Below are positions 16,767-26,460 of a DNA stretch of 36,878 nucleotides, piece after piece; positions within the stretch are counted from its first letter, which is position 1; each line of letters starts with the position of its first letter. The DNA lies in the NCBI RefSeq assembly GCF_002153745.1, contig NZ_JOPL01000108.1, positions 1 through 36,878 on the forward strand, given 5' to 3'. The position numbers and the translations under genes are program-made. A model generated the notes under the pieces. It searched no databases. It worked only from the letters and a program-made list of their open reading frames with translations, and was not told the origin of the DNA. Origin of the DNA: Acetobacter sp. DsW_063 (GTDB taxonomy: Bacteria > Pseudomonadota > Alphaproteobacteria > Acetobacterales > Acetobacteraceae).

Positions 16767-17527
16767 GCCGGGCGGGCGCCGAAGCGCCGTTCGCGTCGCG
16801 CGTAGATGTCGAGCACCCGGGTGAAGGACGCCTCATCGAAATCCGGCCAAAGCGTGTCGAGAAACACCAGTTCCGCGTAGGCGCTCTGCCAGAGCAGGAA
16901 ATTGGACAGGCGATGCTCGCCACTGGTGCGCACGATGACGTCCGGATCTGGCACGCCCGCCGTCAGCAGGCGGGCCGACAGCGCCGTTTCGTCGATCGCC
17001 GACAGCGCGATATCCCCCCGCTGCACGGCCTCCGCCAGCGCGCGCGCGGCGTGAACGATATCGCCGCGCCCGCCATAGGAGAGAGCCAGCAGAAGGGTCA
17101 GCTGGGTGTTGCTGGCCGTGAGGGCTTCCGCGCGCTCCAGCTCGGCAACCAGATCGGGACCGAAACGACCTAGATCGCCAACGAAACGAATCCGCACGCC
17201 TTCCTTGTGCAGTTCGGCAACCTTATGGCGCAGGTAATATTTCAGGAGGCTGGTCAGATCCGCGACCTCGGTCGGTTCGCGGCGCCAGTTCTCCGAAGAA
17301 AATGCATAGAGCGTCAGATACTCGACGCCCTTGGCCTTGGCGGCCCGCAGACAGCGGGACACGGCCTCGGCCCCGGCGCGATGACCGGCGACCCTCGGCA
17401 GTCCGCGCGCAGCCGCCCAACGTCCGTTGCCGTCCATTATAATGGCGACATGGACCGGAAGATGCGCGTTCGAGGCAGTGGAGGCGGGCGACGCGCTCGA
17501 TACGGCCGCGCCCGTCGTGGATGACAT
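16763..17527 (-). CDS. uppS: Undecaprenyl diphosphate synthase (isoprenyl transferase)
   Basis: UppS condenses isopentenyl units on farnesyl diphosphate to form the C55 carrier for peptidoglycan and O-antigen. The 254-residue protein shows IIMDGNGRWA with catalytic D32, the motif FSSENWRR, and the C-terminal RTSGEHRLSNFLLWQ that binds the diphosphate and magnesium. The ATG at 17527 is 8 nt past the frr stop; a longer frame extends into frr and is less likely. A Ser/Ala-rich stretch of 20 residues precedes the core. Confidence 0.96.
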   Translation of the reverse strand: MSSTTGAAVSSASPASTASNAHLPVHVAIIMDGNGRWAAARGLPRVAGHRAGAEAVSRCLRAAKAKGVEYLTLYAFSSENWRREPTEVADLTSLLKYYLRHKVAELHKEGVRIRFVGDLGRFGPDLVAELERAEALTASNTQLTLLLALSYGGRGDIVHAARALAEAVQRGDIALSAIDETALSARLLTAGVPDPDVIVRTSGEHRLSNFLLWQSAYAELVFLDTLWPDFDEASFTRVLDIYARRERRFGARPA

Positions 17528-17535
17528 GACGTGTT

Positions 17536-18099
17536 TCAGACCTGCTTGATCTCGCGTTCCTTGTCCGCGAGCATTTCGTCGATCTTTTTTACATACTGAT
17601 CCGTGAGTTTCTGGATCGAGTCCGACCACGCCTTGACGTCGTCCTGACTGATGTCGCCCTTCTTCTCGAACCCCTTCGTCTGGTCCATGCCGTCGCGACG
17701 CACGCCGCGCACGGCGACCTTGGCGCCTTCGGAGTAGCGACCAGCGGCCTTGGCCAACTCGTTACGGCGCTCCTCGGTCAACTGGGGAATCGGCACGCGG
17801 ATGGTCTGCCCTTCGCCCGCCGGATTCAGACCCAGTCCCGCGTCGCGAATCGCCTTCTCCACAACGCCCGCCAGAGCCCGATCCCAGACCTGAACCGTCA
17901 GCATTCTTGCTTCCGGAACGGCGATGGTGCTGACCTGAGACAGAGGAACCTCACCGCCATAGGCTTCGACCCGGACAGGCTCCAGCAGGGCCGCGTTCGC
18001 GCGCCCGGACCGCAGGCCGGCGAAATCCCGGCGCAGGCTTTCGAGCGCGCCTTCCATCCGGCGTGTCAGGTCTTCCGTAAGCGTGTTCAGATCAGCCAC
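17536..18099 (-). CDS. frr: Ribosome recycling factor
   Basis: Frr splits post-termination ribosomes together with EF-G. The 187-residue product begins [14 protein letters not shown] and has the standard stretch [14 protein letters not shown]. It also has [25 protein letters not shown] and the C-terminal helix ending in EREIKQV. The GTG at 18099 is preferred because GGGAGAG lies 6 nt upstream and the family begins there; the frame extends 22 codons further without support. It follows pyrH as in nearly all bacteria. Confidence 0.96.
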   Translation of the reverse strand: MADLNTLTEDLTRRMEGALESLRRDFAGLRSGRANAALLEPVRVEAYGGEVPLSQVSTIAVPEARMLTVQVWDRALAGVVEKAIRDAGLGLNPAGEGQTIRVPIPQLTEERRNELAKAAGRYSEGAKVAVRGVRRDGMDQTKGFEKKGDISQDDVKAWSDSIQKLTDQYVKKIDEMLADKEREIKQV

Positions 18100-18124
18100 A
18101 ACGGCTCTCCCACAAACTGATTGG

Positions 18125-18172
18125 GACGGCACATGGGCCGTCGCCTCTAAACCCCGACCCCACAAGGTCGGG
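18125..18172 (-). other. Two hairpins between pyrH and frr
   Basis: CCCGACC/GGTCGGG (18153-18159, 18166-18172) has a 6-nt loop, and GACGGC/GCCGTC (18125-18130, 18137-18142) also has a 6-nt loop. On the minus strand the first is followed by GGTTTAG. They lie in the 135-nt gap just before the frr start and may tune expression of frr relative to pyrH. Confidence 0.45.
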
Positions 18173-18234
18173 AAGCGTCAAACTCAGCCTCGTCAAAGGC
18201 GGACGTTACAGTCCCGACGGCGCCTGACTTTCGA

Positions 18235-18972
18235 TCAGGACACCTCCTCGATTCGCGTGAACTTGCCCTCGCCCTTCATGACGCGCTCAAACGCGCCCGC
18301 CTCGTGAATGTTGAACACGATGATCGGCAGGCGATTCTCACGTGCAAGACTGATCGCGGCTGCGTCCATGACGTTCAGGTCACGGGCAAGGACTTCGAGG
18401 TAAGTGAGCTGCTCGTAGCGCTCTGCGTCCGGATTCTTGCGAGGGTCGGCGCTGTAAACGCCATCCACCTGTGTGCCCTTCAAAAGGCAATCACAGTCCA
18501 TTTCCGCAGCGCGAAGCGCCGCGGCGGTGTCGGTGGTGAAGAAGGGGTTGCCGGTCCCGGCAGCGAAGATCACGACCCGACCCTTCTCCATATGACGAAC
18601 TGCGCGACGCCGGATATACGGCTCGGCGATGGACGACATGTGGATGGCCGACATGACGCGCGTGGGAACGCCCTCTCGCTCAAGAGCGTTCTGCACCATC
18701 AGCGCGTTGATGACCGTCGCCAGCATCCCGGCGTAGTCGCCCTGCGCCCGGTCCATGCCGCGCGCCGCAGCGGTCAGCCCACGGAAGATATTGCCGCCGC
18801 CGACGACAAGGCAAACCTCGACGCCGCTGCTGGAGACCGCCGCGACGTCCGCGGCGATACGGTCGACGGTGTTGGCGTCGACGCCATACTGACCGGCGCC
18901 CATCAGCGCCTCCCCGGATATCTTCAGGAGAACTCGCCGGGCGGCGGGAGCGGCGTCGGTGCTTTCGGTCAT
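18235..18972 (-). CDS. pyrH: UMP kinase
   Basis: PyrH phosphorylates UMP to UDP in pyrimidine supply; it is a hexameric amino-acid-kinase-fold enzyme regulated by GTP and UTP. Visible motifs are [21 protein letters not shown], a glycine-rich [17 protein letters not shown] and the C-terminal [10 protein letters not shown]. Length 245 is normal. It is the first gene of the envelope block on the minus strand. In most bacteria rpsB-tsf precede it; here era does, 194 nt upstream. Confidence 0.96.
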   Translation of the reverse strand: MTESTDAAPAARRVLLKISGEALMGAGQYGVDANTVDRIAADVAAVSSSGVEVCLVVGGGNIFRGLTAAARGMDRAQGDYAGMLATVINALMVQNALEREGVPTRVMSAIHMSSIAEPYIRRRAVRHMEKGRVVIFAAGTGNPFFTTDTAAALRAAEMDCDCLLKGTQVDGVYSADPRKNPDAERYEQLTYLEVLARDLNVMDAAAISLARENRLPIIVFNIHEAGAFERVMKGEGKFTRIEEVS

Positions 18973-19095
18973 TGGGCCTCGATGCGCAGACTGTCAGGGA
19001 TGATCCGCGCAGCCGAAATATGTGAACCCCGGCGCGCGTTTCCGTCGCCCGTCATATCGCTCAGGCGCGGTCGCCACAAGCGCCGGAGGCGCCTT

Positions 19096-19109
19096 TCTCG
19101 TTAACGAGA
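19096..19109. promoter_or_regulatory. 14-bp perfect palindrome upstream of pyrH
   Basis: TCTCGTTAACGAGA is a perfect palindrome in the 194-nt gap between era and pyrH, 124 nt before the pyrH start. Its symmetry and place suit a dimeric repressor site, but no regulator can be named. On the minus strand an AT-rich stretch, TTGAAAACTGTTAATGG (19139-19123), lies just upstream and could hold promoter elements. Confidence 0.4.
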
Positions 19110-19166
19110 CCGCTGGACGCCGACCATTAACAGTTTTCAAACGGAAGAGCCCCGAAGGCTGGCGCC

Positions 19167-20066
19167 TCAGGCGTTGTCGTCCAACCCGATGGCGCGCAGG
19201 CGGGCTCGCTCTTCATCCCACCCGGCTCGCTCTTTTACGTTCAGGAACAGATGGCACGTCCGCTCGAGCAGCGATCCCAACTGCTTTCGGGCCCGCTCGC
19301 CTATCTCGCGGATGCGCTTTCCCTTCTCACCGATCAGGATCGCCTTGTGGCTGGCGCGACCAACATAGATCGTCACGTCGATCCGCACCGAACCATCCGG
19401 GCGTTCAGTGAAGCTCTCGGTCTCCACAGTCGCGCCGTACGGCACCTCCTCATGCGTCTGCAGGAACACCTGCTCGCGGACCAGTTCCGCCGCCAGAAGA
19501 CGGTCGGGGAGATCGGTCAGATCGTCTTCTGGATAGAGATACGGTCCGGGCGGAAGCGCTCCGGCCAGCACGTCGAGAAGGTCGTCGACGCCGCCGCCCG
19601 TACGCGCGCTGATCATGAACACATGCTCGACGTCGATCATGCCCGAAATTTCCGCCGTAAGCGGCAGCAGCGCCGGAGCGGGCACCAGATCAGTCTTGTT
19701 GAGCACGAGCCACACGCGGCGTTTCGCTTTCGCGAGATGTTCCACCACGGCGCGGGCCGCCTCGTCGAGGCCCGAGCGCGCATCGATCAGCAGCAGCGTG
19801 ACGTCGGCGTCCTCCGCCCCTGCCCATGCCGCCGCGACCATGGCGCGATCCAGCTTGCGGCGCGGCTTGAAGATGCCCGGCGTGTCCACCAGCAATATCT
19901 GCGTGCTCTCGCGCATCAGAATGCCGAGCACGCGGAAGCGGGTCGTCTGCGCCTTCGGGCTGACGATCGACAGCTTGGCGCCCGCCATCTTGTTGAGAAG
20001 GGTCGACTTGCCGGCGTTGGGCGCGCCGACCAGAGCCGCGAATCCGCAGCGAGTTTCCTGTGTCAT
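19167..20066 (-). CDS. era: GTPase Era
   Basis: Era binds 16S rRNA near its 3' end and acts in small-subunit assembly. The 299-residue protein has the G1 motif GAPNAGKST (14-22), a switch region PKAQTTRFRV, G3 DTPG and G4 NKTD. The C-terminal KH domain includes GEKGKRIREIGERARKQL. It starts 34 nt after rnc, the classic rnc-era pair. In related bacteria recO often follows; here the next gene is pyrH. Confidence 0.96.
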   Translation of the reverse strand: MTQETRCGFAALVGAPNAGKSTLLNKMAGAKLSIVSPKAQTTRFRVLGILMRESTQILLVDTPGIFKPRRKLDRAMVAAAWAGAEDADVTLLLIDARSGLDEAARAVVEHLAKAKRRVWLVLNKTDLVPAPALLPLTAEISGMIDVEHVFMISARTGGGVDDLLDVLAGALPPGPYLYPEDDLTDLPDRLLAAELVREQVFLQTHEEVPYGATVETESFTERPDGSVRIDVTIYVGRASHKAILIGEKGKRIREIGERARKQLGSLLERTCHLFLNVKERAGWDEERARLRAIGLDDNA

Positions 20067-20100
20067 CGCCTTTGGCGCCCTTTCGGCTTGTACAGCCCGT

Positions 20101-20823
20101 TCACGAGGAGGCGCCGAAACGCGTCAGCAGATCGGCGGCGGCGGCGCTTTCCGCCGCCCTCTTGTTTCCTGCCTCTCCCTGACCGGAAAAACCGGCCACA
20201 TGCGCCTGCACGACAAAGCGCGGCGCGTGGGAGGGACCGTCGGCGCTTAGCATTTCGTAAGCGGGCAGCGCCAGCCCCCGCGCCAGCGCCCATTCCTGCA
20301 ACGCAGTCTTGGGATCCTTCGGCGGACGCCCCTGCGCCACGATTGCGTCGGTCCAGAAACGCCGCACCAGCACTCGGGCGGGGGCGAGGCCGTCATCGAG
20401 ATAAAGCGCGCCAAGCAGCGCCTCGACCGCGTCGGCCAGCACGTTCGCAGTGTTACGAATTCCGATCCGCTCTTCATGCGCAGCCACATCGAGGGCGGCA
20501 GGAATATCGAGCGCCAGCGCCACTTCGGCGAGAGTCGTCCGCGAAACCAGCTGAGCGTGACGCGAGCCGAGCGCCCCTTCCTGCTCGGACGGGTACCGCT
20601 CCAACAGCCACTCCGCCATCAGCAGGCCGAGCACGCGGTCGCCAATGAACTCGAGACGTTCATTTGACCCGGCGCCACGTGTCGCGCGCTTACCGCGCCC
20701 GGTGGCGCGTTGATGCGCCGCCGATCGGTGAGTCAGCGCTTCCCGCAGAAGATCCGGGGCGCGAAACTGATGCCCTATCGCCTGCTGCAGCCGCTCGAGT
20801 TCGACCGGGTTTGAGCCGCTCAT
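20101..20823 (-). CDS. rnc: Ribonuclease III
   Basis: RNase III cuts double-stranded RNA in rRNA and mRNA processing. The signature NERLEFIGDRVLGL includes E58 and D62, and the second acidic pair lies in ADAVEALLGALYLD. The C-terminal double-stranded-RNA-binding domain covers about 165-238. A basic insertion (39-52, RATGRGKRATRG) sits ahead of the signature and is longer than in E. coli. The start is 3 nt after the lepB stop. Length 240. Confidence 0.96.
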   Translation of the reverse strand: MSGSNPVELERLQQAIGHQFRAPDLLREALTHRSAAHQRATGRGKRATRGAGSNERLEFIGDRVLGLLMAEWLLERYPSEQEGALGSRHAQLVSRTTLAEVALALDIPAALDVAAHEERIGIRNTANVLADAVEALLGALYLDDGLAPARVLVRRFWTDAIVAQGRPPKDPKTALQEWALARGLALPAYEMLSADGPSHAPRFVVQAHVAGFSGQGEAGNKRAAESAAAADLLTRFGASS

Positions 20824-20826
20824 GGC

Positions 20827-21621
20827 TCAGTGAACGCCTTTCAGCAACCGGCTCCAGCGGATCTCGGACGGCCACGCCCAGATCTGCCACCAAGGGTGGG
20901 TCATATCGACGGAGAAGAACACCAACTGCGCCCGACCTACGAGGTTTTCTATGGGCACGAACCCCAGATCCTCCGGGTCGTCGCCCATGAAACGGCTATC
21001 GGCGCTGTCGTCGCGGTTGTCGCCCATGGCGAAGAAATGACCGGGCGGCACGATGTAGTCCGGCGTGTCGTTCTGCATACCCTCATCCGTGAGTTTCAGA
21101 ATCTCGTGCCCCTGAGGCGGCTGAGTCCGTCCGCCAGGCAGAGTCTCCATGCAGAGTTGCCCCTCCATGTGGGTATGGTGTTCGTCGATAGCGGTGTAGT
21201 CACCCGCCGGAGGACAGGAAACCTGCTGCCCGTTGAGGAAAAGCAGCCCGCCGCGCACCTGCACATGGTCGCCGGGCAATCCGACGATACGCTTCACGTA
21301 ATCGATCGAGTTGTCCTTGGTGAACCGGAACACTGCCACGTCGCCACGATGCGGTTCATGGTAGAAAATGCGACCGCTGAAGATGTCCGGCGAAAAAGGG
21401 AACGAGAACCGGGAATAGCCGTAGCTGTATTTCGAAACCCAGAGATAGTCGCCGACCTGCAGGGTCGGAATCATGGAGCCGGACGGGATATTGAACGGCT
21501 CGAAGAAAAACGTCCGGGCGACAACGACGACCAGAACGATCGTAACGAACGAGCGCGCGGTTTCGATCAAATTCTGAATGAACGAGGGCGAAGTCTGCGC
21601 CGTGTCCTGCGTGGAAGCCAT
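20827..21621 (-). CDS. lepB: Signal peptidase I
   Basis: LepB removes signal peptides from exported proteins on the periplasmic side. From the ATG at 21621 it has 264 residues. One membrane anchor (about 23-39) is followed by box B IPSGSMIPTLQVGD with nucleophile S49. Box D DYVKRIVGLPGD has the general base K110, and box E is GDNRDDSADSR. Upstream ATGs at 21639 or 21705 are open, and none has a clear ribosome site. It precedes rnc and era, a standard group. Confidence 0.95.
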   Translation of the reverse strand: MASTQDTAQTSPSFIQNLIETARSFVTIVLVVVVARTFFFEPFNIPSGSMIPTLQVGDYLWVSKYSYGYSRFSFPFSPDIFSGRIFYHEPHRGDVAVFRFTKDNSIDYVKRIVGLPGDHVQVRGGLLFLNGQQVSCPPAGDYTAIDEHHTHMEGQLCMETLPGGRTQPPQGHEILKLTDEGMQNDTPDYIVPPGHFFAMGDNRDDSADSRFMGDDPEDLGFVPIENLVGRAQLVFFSVDMTHPWWQIWAWPSEIRWSRLLKGVH

Positions 21622-21871
21622 ATCGTCACTGTACTCCATCGAGAAGGTCTTCCACATCGCCCGCCGCGGCGCCATCGCTCGCGACAGCTTCCGGCGATCG
21701 CTCACGATCGACGCGAACTCCGATCATGACACGTCGTCAACAACAACGACGACGTCAGCCGGCGGATGAAGCCGCCCACCCCCTTCCCTGTCAAGCGACT
21801 CTGCTCCGGGGAGCCTGCTCCGGCGCACTACCAGACCCGTTGCGTCCGAGGCCCCAAGCCGCAGTTGACCC

Positions 21872-22276
21872 TCAGGCCGGCAAGGCTTCGATGATTACCT
21901 GAGCCAGTGCGTAGGGCGTATCGTCAGTCATCGTCAGGAAAAGGCGCGCCACCATGCCAGGCGGCGTAAGCGCTGCAAGCCGCGCCGCGGCGCCGCCCGT
22001 CAGCGCCAGCGTAGGTTGGCCGGAGGGCAGATTCCGCACGCCCATCGTGCTGTGGAACACGCCATTCGAAAATCCAGTCCCAAGCGCCTTAGAGCACGCT
22101 TCCTTGGCAGCCCACCGCTTCGCGTAGGCGCCGATGCGCGCCTGTCCGCTTCGACGTTCGGCCCGCGCGCGCTCCTGCTCCGTGAACACGCGCTCAAGAA
22201 AGCGATCACCGAAACGCTCGATGGAGCGCTCGATGCGCCGCATGTCGCACAGGTCCATTCCCAGCCCGAGAATCAT
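21872..22276 (-). CDS. acpS: Holo-[acyl-carrier-protein] synthase
   Basis: AcpS moves the 4'-phosphopantetheine arm from CoA to acyl carrier protein. The N-terminus [18 protein letters not shown] and the second motif [16 protein letters not shown] hold the magnesium-binding Asp and Glu of the family. Length 134 is standard. It is 28 nt after the relA/spoT gene and 250 nt before lepB. pdxJ, which usually precedes acpS in alphaproteobacteria, is absent here. Confidence 0.94.
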   Translation of the reverse strand: MILGLGMDLCDMRRIERSIERFGDRFLERVFTEQERARAERRSGQARIGAYAKRWAAKEACSKALGTGFSNGVFHSTMGVRNLPSGQPTLALTGGAAARLAALTPPGMVARLFLTMTDDTPYALAQVIIEALPA

Positions 22277-22304
22277 GGCGTCGTCCTTCGGCGCAGATCG
22301 ACCG

Positions 22305-24605
22305 TCAGGACCGCGCGCGCTCGACCTGGGAAATGCCCGTGGCGGAGCGCAGGCCGCCGATGAGGCCGGAAAGATGCTTCAAATCGCGCACCTCCACGTC
22401 CACGAGAATCTCCATGAAGTCGAGCTGGCGATTGACGATCTTGAGGTTGACGATCGCGCCGTCCTGTTTGGACACCGCGTTGGTGACAGTGGCGAGCACC
22501 TGCGGCTCGTTGGCGGCGATCACCGTGACGCGACCGACGAACGGCTCCGCGCCCTGTCCGCCATGGCCGATGGCCTGATAATCCCAGTCGACGTCGAGGA
22601 ACCGCTCCGGCGTCGCCGCGAAGGCCTCCAGCGTCTGGCAGTTGACGTTGTGCACAGTCACGCCTTTGCCGTTGGCGACCACCCCGACGATGCGATCACC
22701 CGGCAGCGGGTGGCAGCACCCGGCGAAATGCACGGCGATGCCTGCGCCGAGGCCAACCAGCGGCGATCCCGTCGTGCGCGGCTTGGTCGGGGCCGTCCGC
22801 GCCATGAAACCCGGCACCATGCGCGGGCCTCGCGGCGCGCGGCGCAACTCTGGATAGGCCGCGTGCACAACGTCTTTTGGACCAAGATGGCCGCCGCCGA
22901 TGGCCACGTACAGGTCTTCGATGGAAGCCTGCTTCAGTTCCTTGAGAACGCTGTCGATGATTTTTTCCGAACCATCCACGCCTTCCTGACGGAACGCCTT
23001 GGCCAACGCAGCCTTGCCCGAGTCGATGGACGCCTGCCGCTGCTGGGCTGTGACGTAACGGCGGATGCGCGCGCGCGCCTTGCCGGTGACGACAAAGCGT
23101 TCCCAGGACGGCGACGGGGCGCCGCCGCGGGCGGTCATGATCTCGACCTGATCGCCGTTCTGCAGTTCGTAGCGCAGGGGAACGAGGCGGCTGTTGACCT
23201 TCGCGCCGACGCAGGTGTCGCCGACCTGGCTATGCACCGCGTAGGCGAAGTCGATCGGCGTCGCGCCGCGCGGCAACGGAATCAGCTGTCCCTTCGGCGT
23301 GAAGCAGAAAACCTGATCCTGATAGAGTTCGAGCTTGGTGTTTTCGAGAAACTCGTCCGGCGCAGCAGAATCTTCCAGAATTTCAAGAAGATCCTGAACC
23401 CAGCGCGGACGCTTCATCGCGCGCGGGCTCTGCGCTTCCGCGTCAGGCGTGACGCCTTCGGGAAGCTGCTTGTACGCCCAATGGGCGGCCACGCCGTTCT
23501 CCGCGATGTCGTGCATGTCCGCAGTACGGATCTGCACCTCGATCTTCTGGTTGCGCGGATGCCGCAGCGTGACGCCGGTGTGAAGGCTCTGGTACCCGTT
23601 GGCCTTGGGCGTGGAGATGTAGTCCTTGAAGCGCCCCGCAATCATCGGCAGCGCGGCGTGGATGGCGCCGAGCGCGACGTAGCAGTCCTCGCGCGAATCG
23701 ACGATGACGCGGAACGCCATGATGTCCGAGAGCTGCTCGAACGCCACATTGCGTTTCTGCATCTTCTCCCAGATGGAGAAAGGCGATTTCTCGCGCCCCG
23801 TCACCTCGACGCGCTCGACCCCGGCTTCCTGACACATACGGGTCAGTTCGCCGCGCACCTCCTCGATCACGTCCGCGCCCTGCCCGCGCAGATAGTTCAG
23901 ACGCGCACGGATCGTCGCGTCCGCCTCCGGTTCAAGCTGCGCGAAAGACAGGTTCTGCAACTCTGTCTTGACGCGATCCATACCGATGCGCCCGGCGAGC
24001 GGCGCATAGATGTCCATGGTTTCGCGTGCGATGCGCTTGCGACGGTCGTCGCGCTGCACGAAATGCAGCGTGCGCATGTTGTGCAGACGATCGGCCAGCT
24101 TGACGATCAGCACGCGAATGTCGCGCGACATCGCCAGTACGAGCTTGCGGAAATTCTCCGCCTGCTTCGTACGGTCGGATTGCAGTTCGAGACGGGTCAG
24201 CTTGGTGACGCCGTCCACCAGCTCCGCGATCGTCGACCCGAACTGCTCACGCAGGGATTCGACCGTGAGACCGGTGTCTTCGATCGTGTCATGAAGCAGG
24301 GCGGTCGCTATCGACGCGACGTCGAGATGGAAGCCGGCGAGGATCAGCGCAACGTCGAGAGGATGCGTGATGTACGGATCGCCGTTGTCACGAAGCTGCG
24401 TCGCATGAGCCGCAGCAGCGACCTCGAACGCCCGCTCGACAAGCCCCAGGTCGGCGTCTGGATTATACTGACGAATGCGCCTGAGAAGCTTCTCAGGCGA
24501 TATGACCTGACCGTGCGACGCGGCCAGAACAGCTCCGGCGGACGCGCTGGAGGGCGCGCCTACCGAAATGGCGACGTCGGCCGCGCCCTGAGCTTCAGCC
24601 GTCAT
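22305..24605 (-). CDS. Bifunctional (p)ppGpp synthetase/hydrolase (RelA/SpoT)
   Basis: This long RSH protein makes and degrades the stringent-response alarmone. It has the HD hydrolase domain ([12 protein letters not shown] and [10 protein letters not shown]) and the synthetase domain with [19 protein letters not shown] and EVQIRT. TGS ([20 protein letters not shown]), a zinc-finger-type region ([16 protein letters not shown]) and a C-terminal ACT domain follow. The intact HD motif and the RFKD form (rather than ExDD) mark the bifunctional class. The ATG at 24605 is preferred to an upstream TTG at 24620; neither has a strong ribosome site. It lies between rpoZ and acpS. Confidence 0.95.
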   Translation of the reverse strand: MTAEAQGAADVAISVGAPSSASAGAVLAASHGQVISPEKLLRRIRQYNPDADLGLVERAFEVAAAAHATQLRDNGDPYITHPLDVALILAGFHLDVASIATALLHDTIEDTGLTVESLREQFGSTIAELVDGVTKLTRLELQSDRTKQAENFRKLVLAMSRDIRVLIVKLADRLHNMRTLHFVQRDDRRKRIARETMDIYAPLAGRIGMDRVKTELQNLSFAQLEPEADATIRARLNYLRGQGADVIEEVRGELTRMCQEAGVERVEVTGREKSPFSIWEKMQKRNVAFEQLSDIMAFRVIVDSREDCYVALGAIHAALPMIAGRFKDYISTPKANGYQSLHTGVTLRHPRNQKIEVQIRTADMHDIAENGVAAHWAYKQLPEGVTPDAEAQSPRAMKRPRWVQDLLEILEDSAAPDEFLENTKLELYQDQVFCFTPKGQLIPLPRGATPIDFAYAVHSQVGDTCVGAKVNSRLVPLRYELQNGDQVEIMTARGGAPSPSWERFVVTGKARARIRRYVTAQQRQASIDSGKAALAKAFRQEGVDGSEKIIDSVLKELKQASIEDLYVAIGGGHLGPKDVVHAAYPELRRAPRGPRMVPGFMARTAPTKPRTTGSPLVGLGAGIAVHFAGCCHPLPGDRIVGVVANGKGVTVHNVNCQTLEAFAATPERFLDVDWDYQAIGHGGQGAEPFVGRVTVIAANEPQVLATVTNAVSKQDGAIVNLKIVNRQLDFMEILVDVEVRDLKHLSGLIGGLRSATGISQVERARS

Positions 24606-24674
24606 GTCGCGCAACGCCAAGCAGAACGCGCCGCGTCAGGCGCGAGATATAAAAATGGTTGCCTAAAGGCGCGC

Positions 24675-25061
24675 TCAGCGCCGTCCCCGGCCACCGAGCT
24701 CGGCTTCGATAGCGGCTTTGTATTCTTCCGGAGAAAGATCCGTGATCTCTTCTTCGGCGGCGCTCTCCTGCAGACCGAAAATATTCTGGTCTGTCGGGAT
24801 GAGATCGAGCACTTCCTCGTCGGCGGGCTCCGGCTCCGGCGCACGAGCCAGCGAGCGCACCAGATCGCTGCGCAGACCCTCAAGCGGCACCGTCTCCTCG
24901 GCGATCTCGCGCAGGGCCACGACAGGGTTCTTGTCGTTGTCGCGGTCCAGCGTCAGCTCTTCGCCACGGGACAAGTTACGCGCACGTTGCGCAGCAAGCA
25001 GAACGAGGTCGAAGCGGTTCGGCACCTTCTCGACGCAATCCTCAACAGTGACGCGCGCCAT
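24675..25061 (-). CDS. rpoZ: RNA polymerase omega subunit
   Basis: Omega helps assemble RNA polymerase and forms part of a ppGpp site. [20 protein letters not shown] and LAAQRARNL are the family core, followed by [15 protein letters not shown]. The acidic C-terminal tail (about 75-128) is longer than in E. coli (91 residues), as is common in alphaproteobacteria. It is adjacent to the RelA/SpoT gene, which links polymerase and alarmone in one transcript. Confidence 0.95.
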   Translation of the reverse strand: MARVTVEDCVEKVPNRFDLVLLAAQRARNLSRGEELTLDRDNDKNPVVALREIAEETVPLEGLRSDLVRSLARAPEPEPADEEVLDLIPTDQNIFGLQESAAEEEITDLSPEEYKAAIEAELGGRGRR

Positions 25062-25115
25062 TGGCAGCCTCCGCGAAATTCGTTGGAAAAGACCCTACTA
25101 CCATCCGGCAGGCCG

Positions 25116-25646
25116 TTAGGGAAGAGCGACGACGTCGGCAGGTAGACGCCGGATGGCCTGCGGCTCAAGCCTGTCGATCAGCTCCTGCACGGTCGCTCCC
25201 AAAATCGGATGCTTCCAGTCGGGCTCCACATCGCGCAACGGAAGCAGGACGAATGCACGCTCATGCGCACGCGGATGTGGCAGGACCGGAGAGCCGTCGC
25301 GCCTGACCTCCCCGCCCGCGTCGATCAGATCCAGATCGAGCGTGCGCGCAGCGTTGAGTTCGCCCCGAACGCGCCCGTAATCTGCCTCTATGGCGTGAAG
25401 GCGCTCAAGAAGCGTTTCGGGCGAAAGAAAAGACCTACCAAACGCCACCCCGTTCACGTATGGTGGCTGGCTCGAAGCCGGGATCGCTTCGCTTTCGTAC
25501 CATGCGGAAACCCGCTCGACCGACAGGCCCGGGATTTCCCGAAGCGCCTGCACGGCGGCCTCGCAGGTCGCCAGAGGCGAAGCTCCCATGACACCCGCCC
25601 CCAGCGAACGTGGAAGATTGGCGCCTATAGCGATCAGGACCTGCAT
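25116..25646 (-). CDS. folK: 2-amino-4-hydroxy-6-hydroxymethyldihydropteridine pyrophosphokinase
   Basis: FolK transfers pyrophosphate from ATP to the pterin in folate synthesis. It starts IAIGANLP and contains the signature region AARTLDLDLIDAGG with its metal-binding Asp pair, then PHPRAHERAFVLLPL. Length 176 is typical. It is the first gene of the folK-rpoZ-relA-acpS-lepB-rnc-era run and is divergent from the NYN-domain gene. Confidence 0.94.
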   Translation of the reverse strand: MQVLIAIGANLPRSLGAGVMGASPLATCEAAVQALREIPGLSVERVSAWYESEAIPASSQPPYVNGVAFGRSFLSPETLLERLHAIEADYGRVRGELNAARTLDLDLIDAGGEVRRDGSPVLPHPRAHERAFVLLPLRDVEPDWKHPILGATVQELIDRLEPQAIRRLPADVVALP

Positions 25647-25710
25647 AACACCCTACGCGTGAACCGCGCTTCGTCCCCACTCCCCACGACCACGCTTCCC
25701 CCAAACACAA

Positions 25711-25740
25711 GATAACGATAGCTTAACTAGTTTATCGGTA
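25711..25740. promoter_or_regulatory. AT-rich element with inverted repeat in the folK/NYN divergent region
   Basis: In the 123-nt gap between divergent genes, an AT-rich stretch holds CGATA (25716-25720) and TATCG (25733-25737) as inverted repeats around a TTAACTAG core. It is the only AT-rich patch nearby and probably overlaps the promoter of the NYN gene, which has GGAAGAG 6 nt before its ATG. No factor can be named. Confidence 0.35.
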
Positions 25741-25769
25741 AGATCCGACGCATTCAAGGAAGAGACTGA

Positions 25770-26378
25770 ATGATTATCCGCAGCACAGAACGAACGGCAT
25801 TATTTATCGACGGCTCCAGTCTTTATTCGGCTTCACGGGGGCTGGGCTTTGATGTTGATTACCGCAAGATGCTCGAATTTTTTACATCGCGATGCAATCT
25901 TTTGCGCGCCTATTACTATGCAGCTATTCTAGACACTGAAGAATATTCGCCCATCAAGCCGCTGACCGACTGGCTATCGTACAACGGCTACTTTCTTGTT
26001 ACAAAGACTGCGCGCGAATTCACCGATCACAACGGTCGGCGGCGCATCAAGGGCAACATGGACATCGAAATCGCGGTGGACATGATGGAGGCCGCGCCTC
26101 GGCTCGATCACGCGATCCTCTTCACTGGTGATTCCGATTTCCGCCGCGCCGTGGAGGCCGTGCAGCGAATGGGTGTGCGCGTGTCGGTCGTTTCGTCGAT
26201 GCGTTCCTCTCCTCCGCTGATCGGGGACGATCTGCGCCGACAGGCCGACCGGTTCGTCGATCTGGCGGATATCGCCGACGAGTTCACGCGCCGCCCCGCC
26301 GAGCCACGGACGCGTCAGGCCCCGATCCGGCACCCGGCCGACCAGCTCAGCGAACCCGACGATCTCGACAACGAATGA
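25770..26378 (+). CDS. NYN domain protein (LabA-like PIN-fold, putative RNase)
   Basis: NYN domains share the PIN-nuclease fold, and members cut RNA. The conserved acidic residues are present: D14 in LFIDGSSLY, D98 in KGNMDIEIAVD (with D104), and D121/D123 in FTGDSDF. The fold spans about 8-168. The C-terminal 35 residues are polar and look disordered. The intact acidic set suggests an active metal-dependent nuclease; the target is unknown. The gene stands apart from the folK operon on the opposite strand and is 82 nt ahead of the glycosylase-like gene. Confidence 0.9.
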   Translation: MIIRSTERTALFIDGSSLYSASRGLGFDVDYRKMLEFFTSRCNLLRAYYYAAILDTEEYSPIKPLTDWLSYNGYFLVTKTAREFTDHNGRRRIKGNMDIEIAVDMMEAAPRLDHAILFTGDSDFRRAVEAVQRMGVRVSVVSSMRSSPPLIGDDLRRQADRFVDLADIADEFTRRPAEPRTRQAPIRHPADQLSEPDDLDNE

Positions 26379-26460
26379 TCCGTCGCAAGAACGCGCCAAC
26401 ATGCCGATCGGAGGAATTTGCGACGTCCGCCGATCGGTCGCACAGGGAACTTAGGTCCCG

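Noticed and set aside
22134-25145. A 1003-codon plus-strand open frame opposite relA/spoT
   Set aside because: It is the antisense shadow of four well-supported minus-strand genes, with Arg/His-rich composition typical of GC-rich shadow frames.
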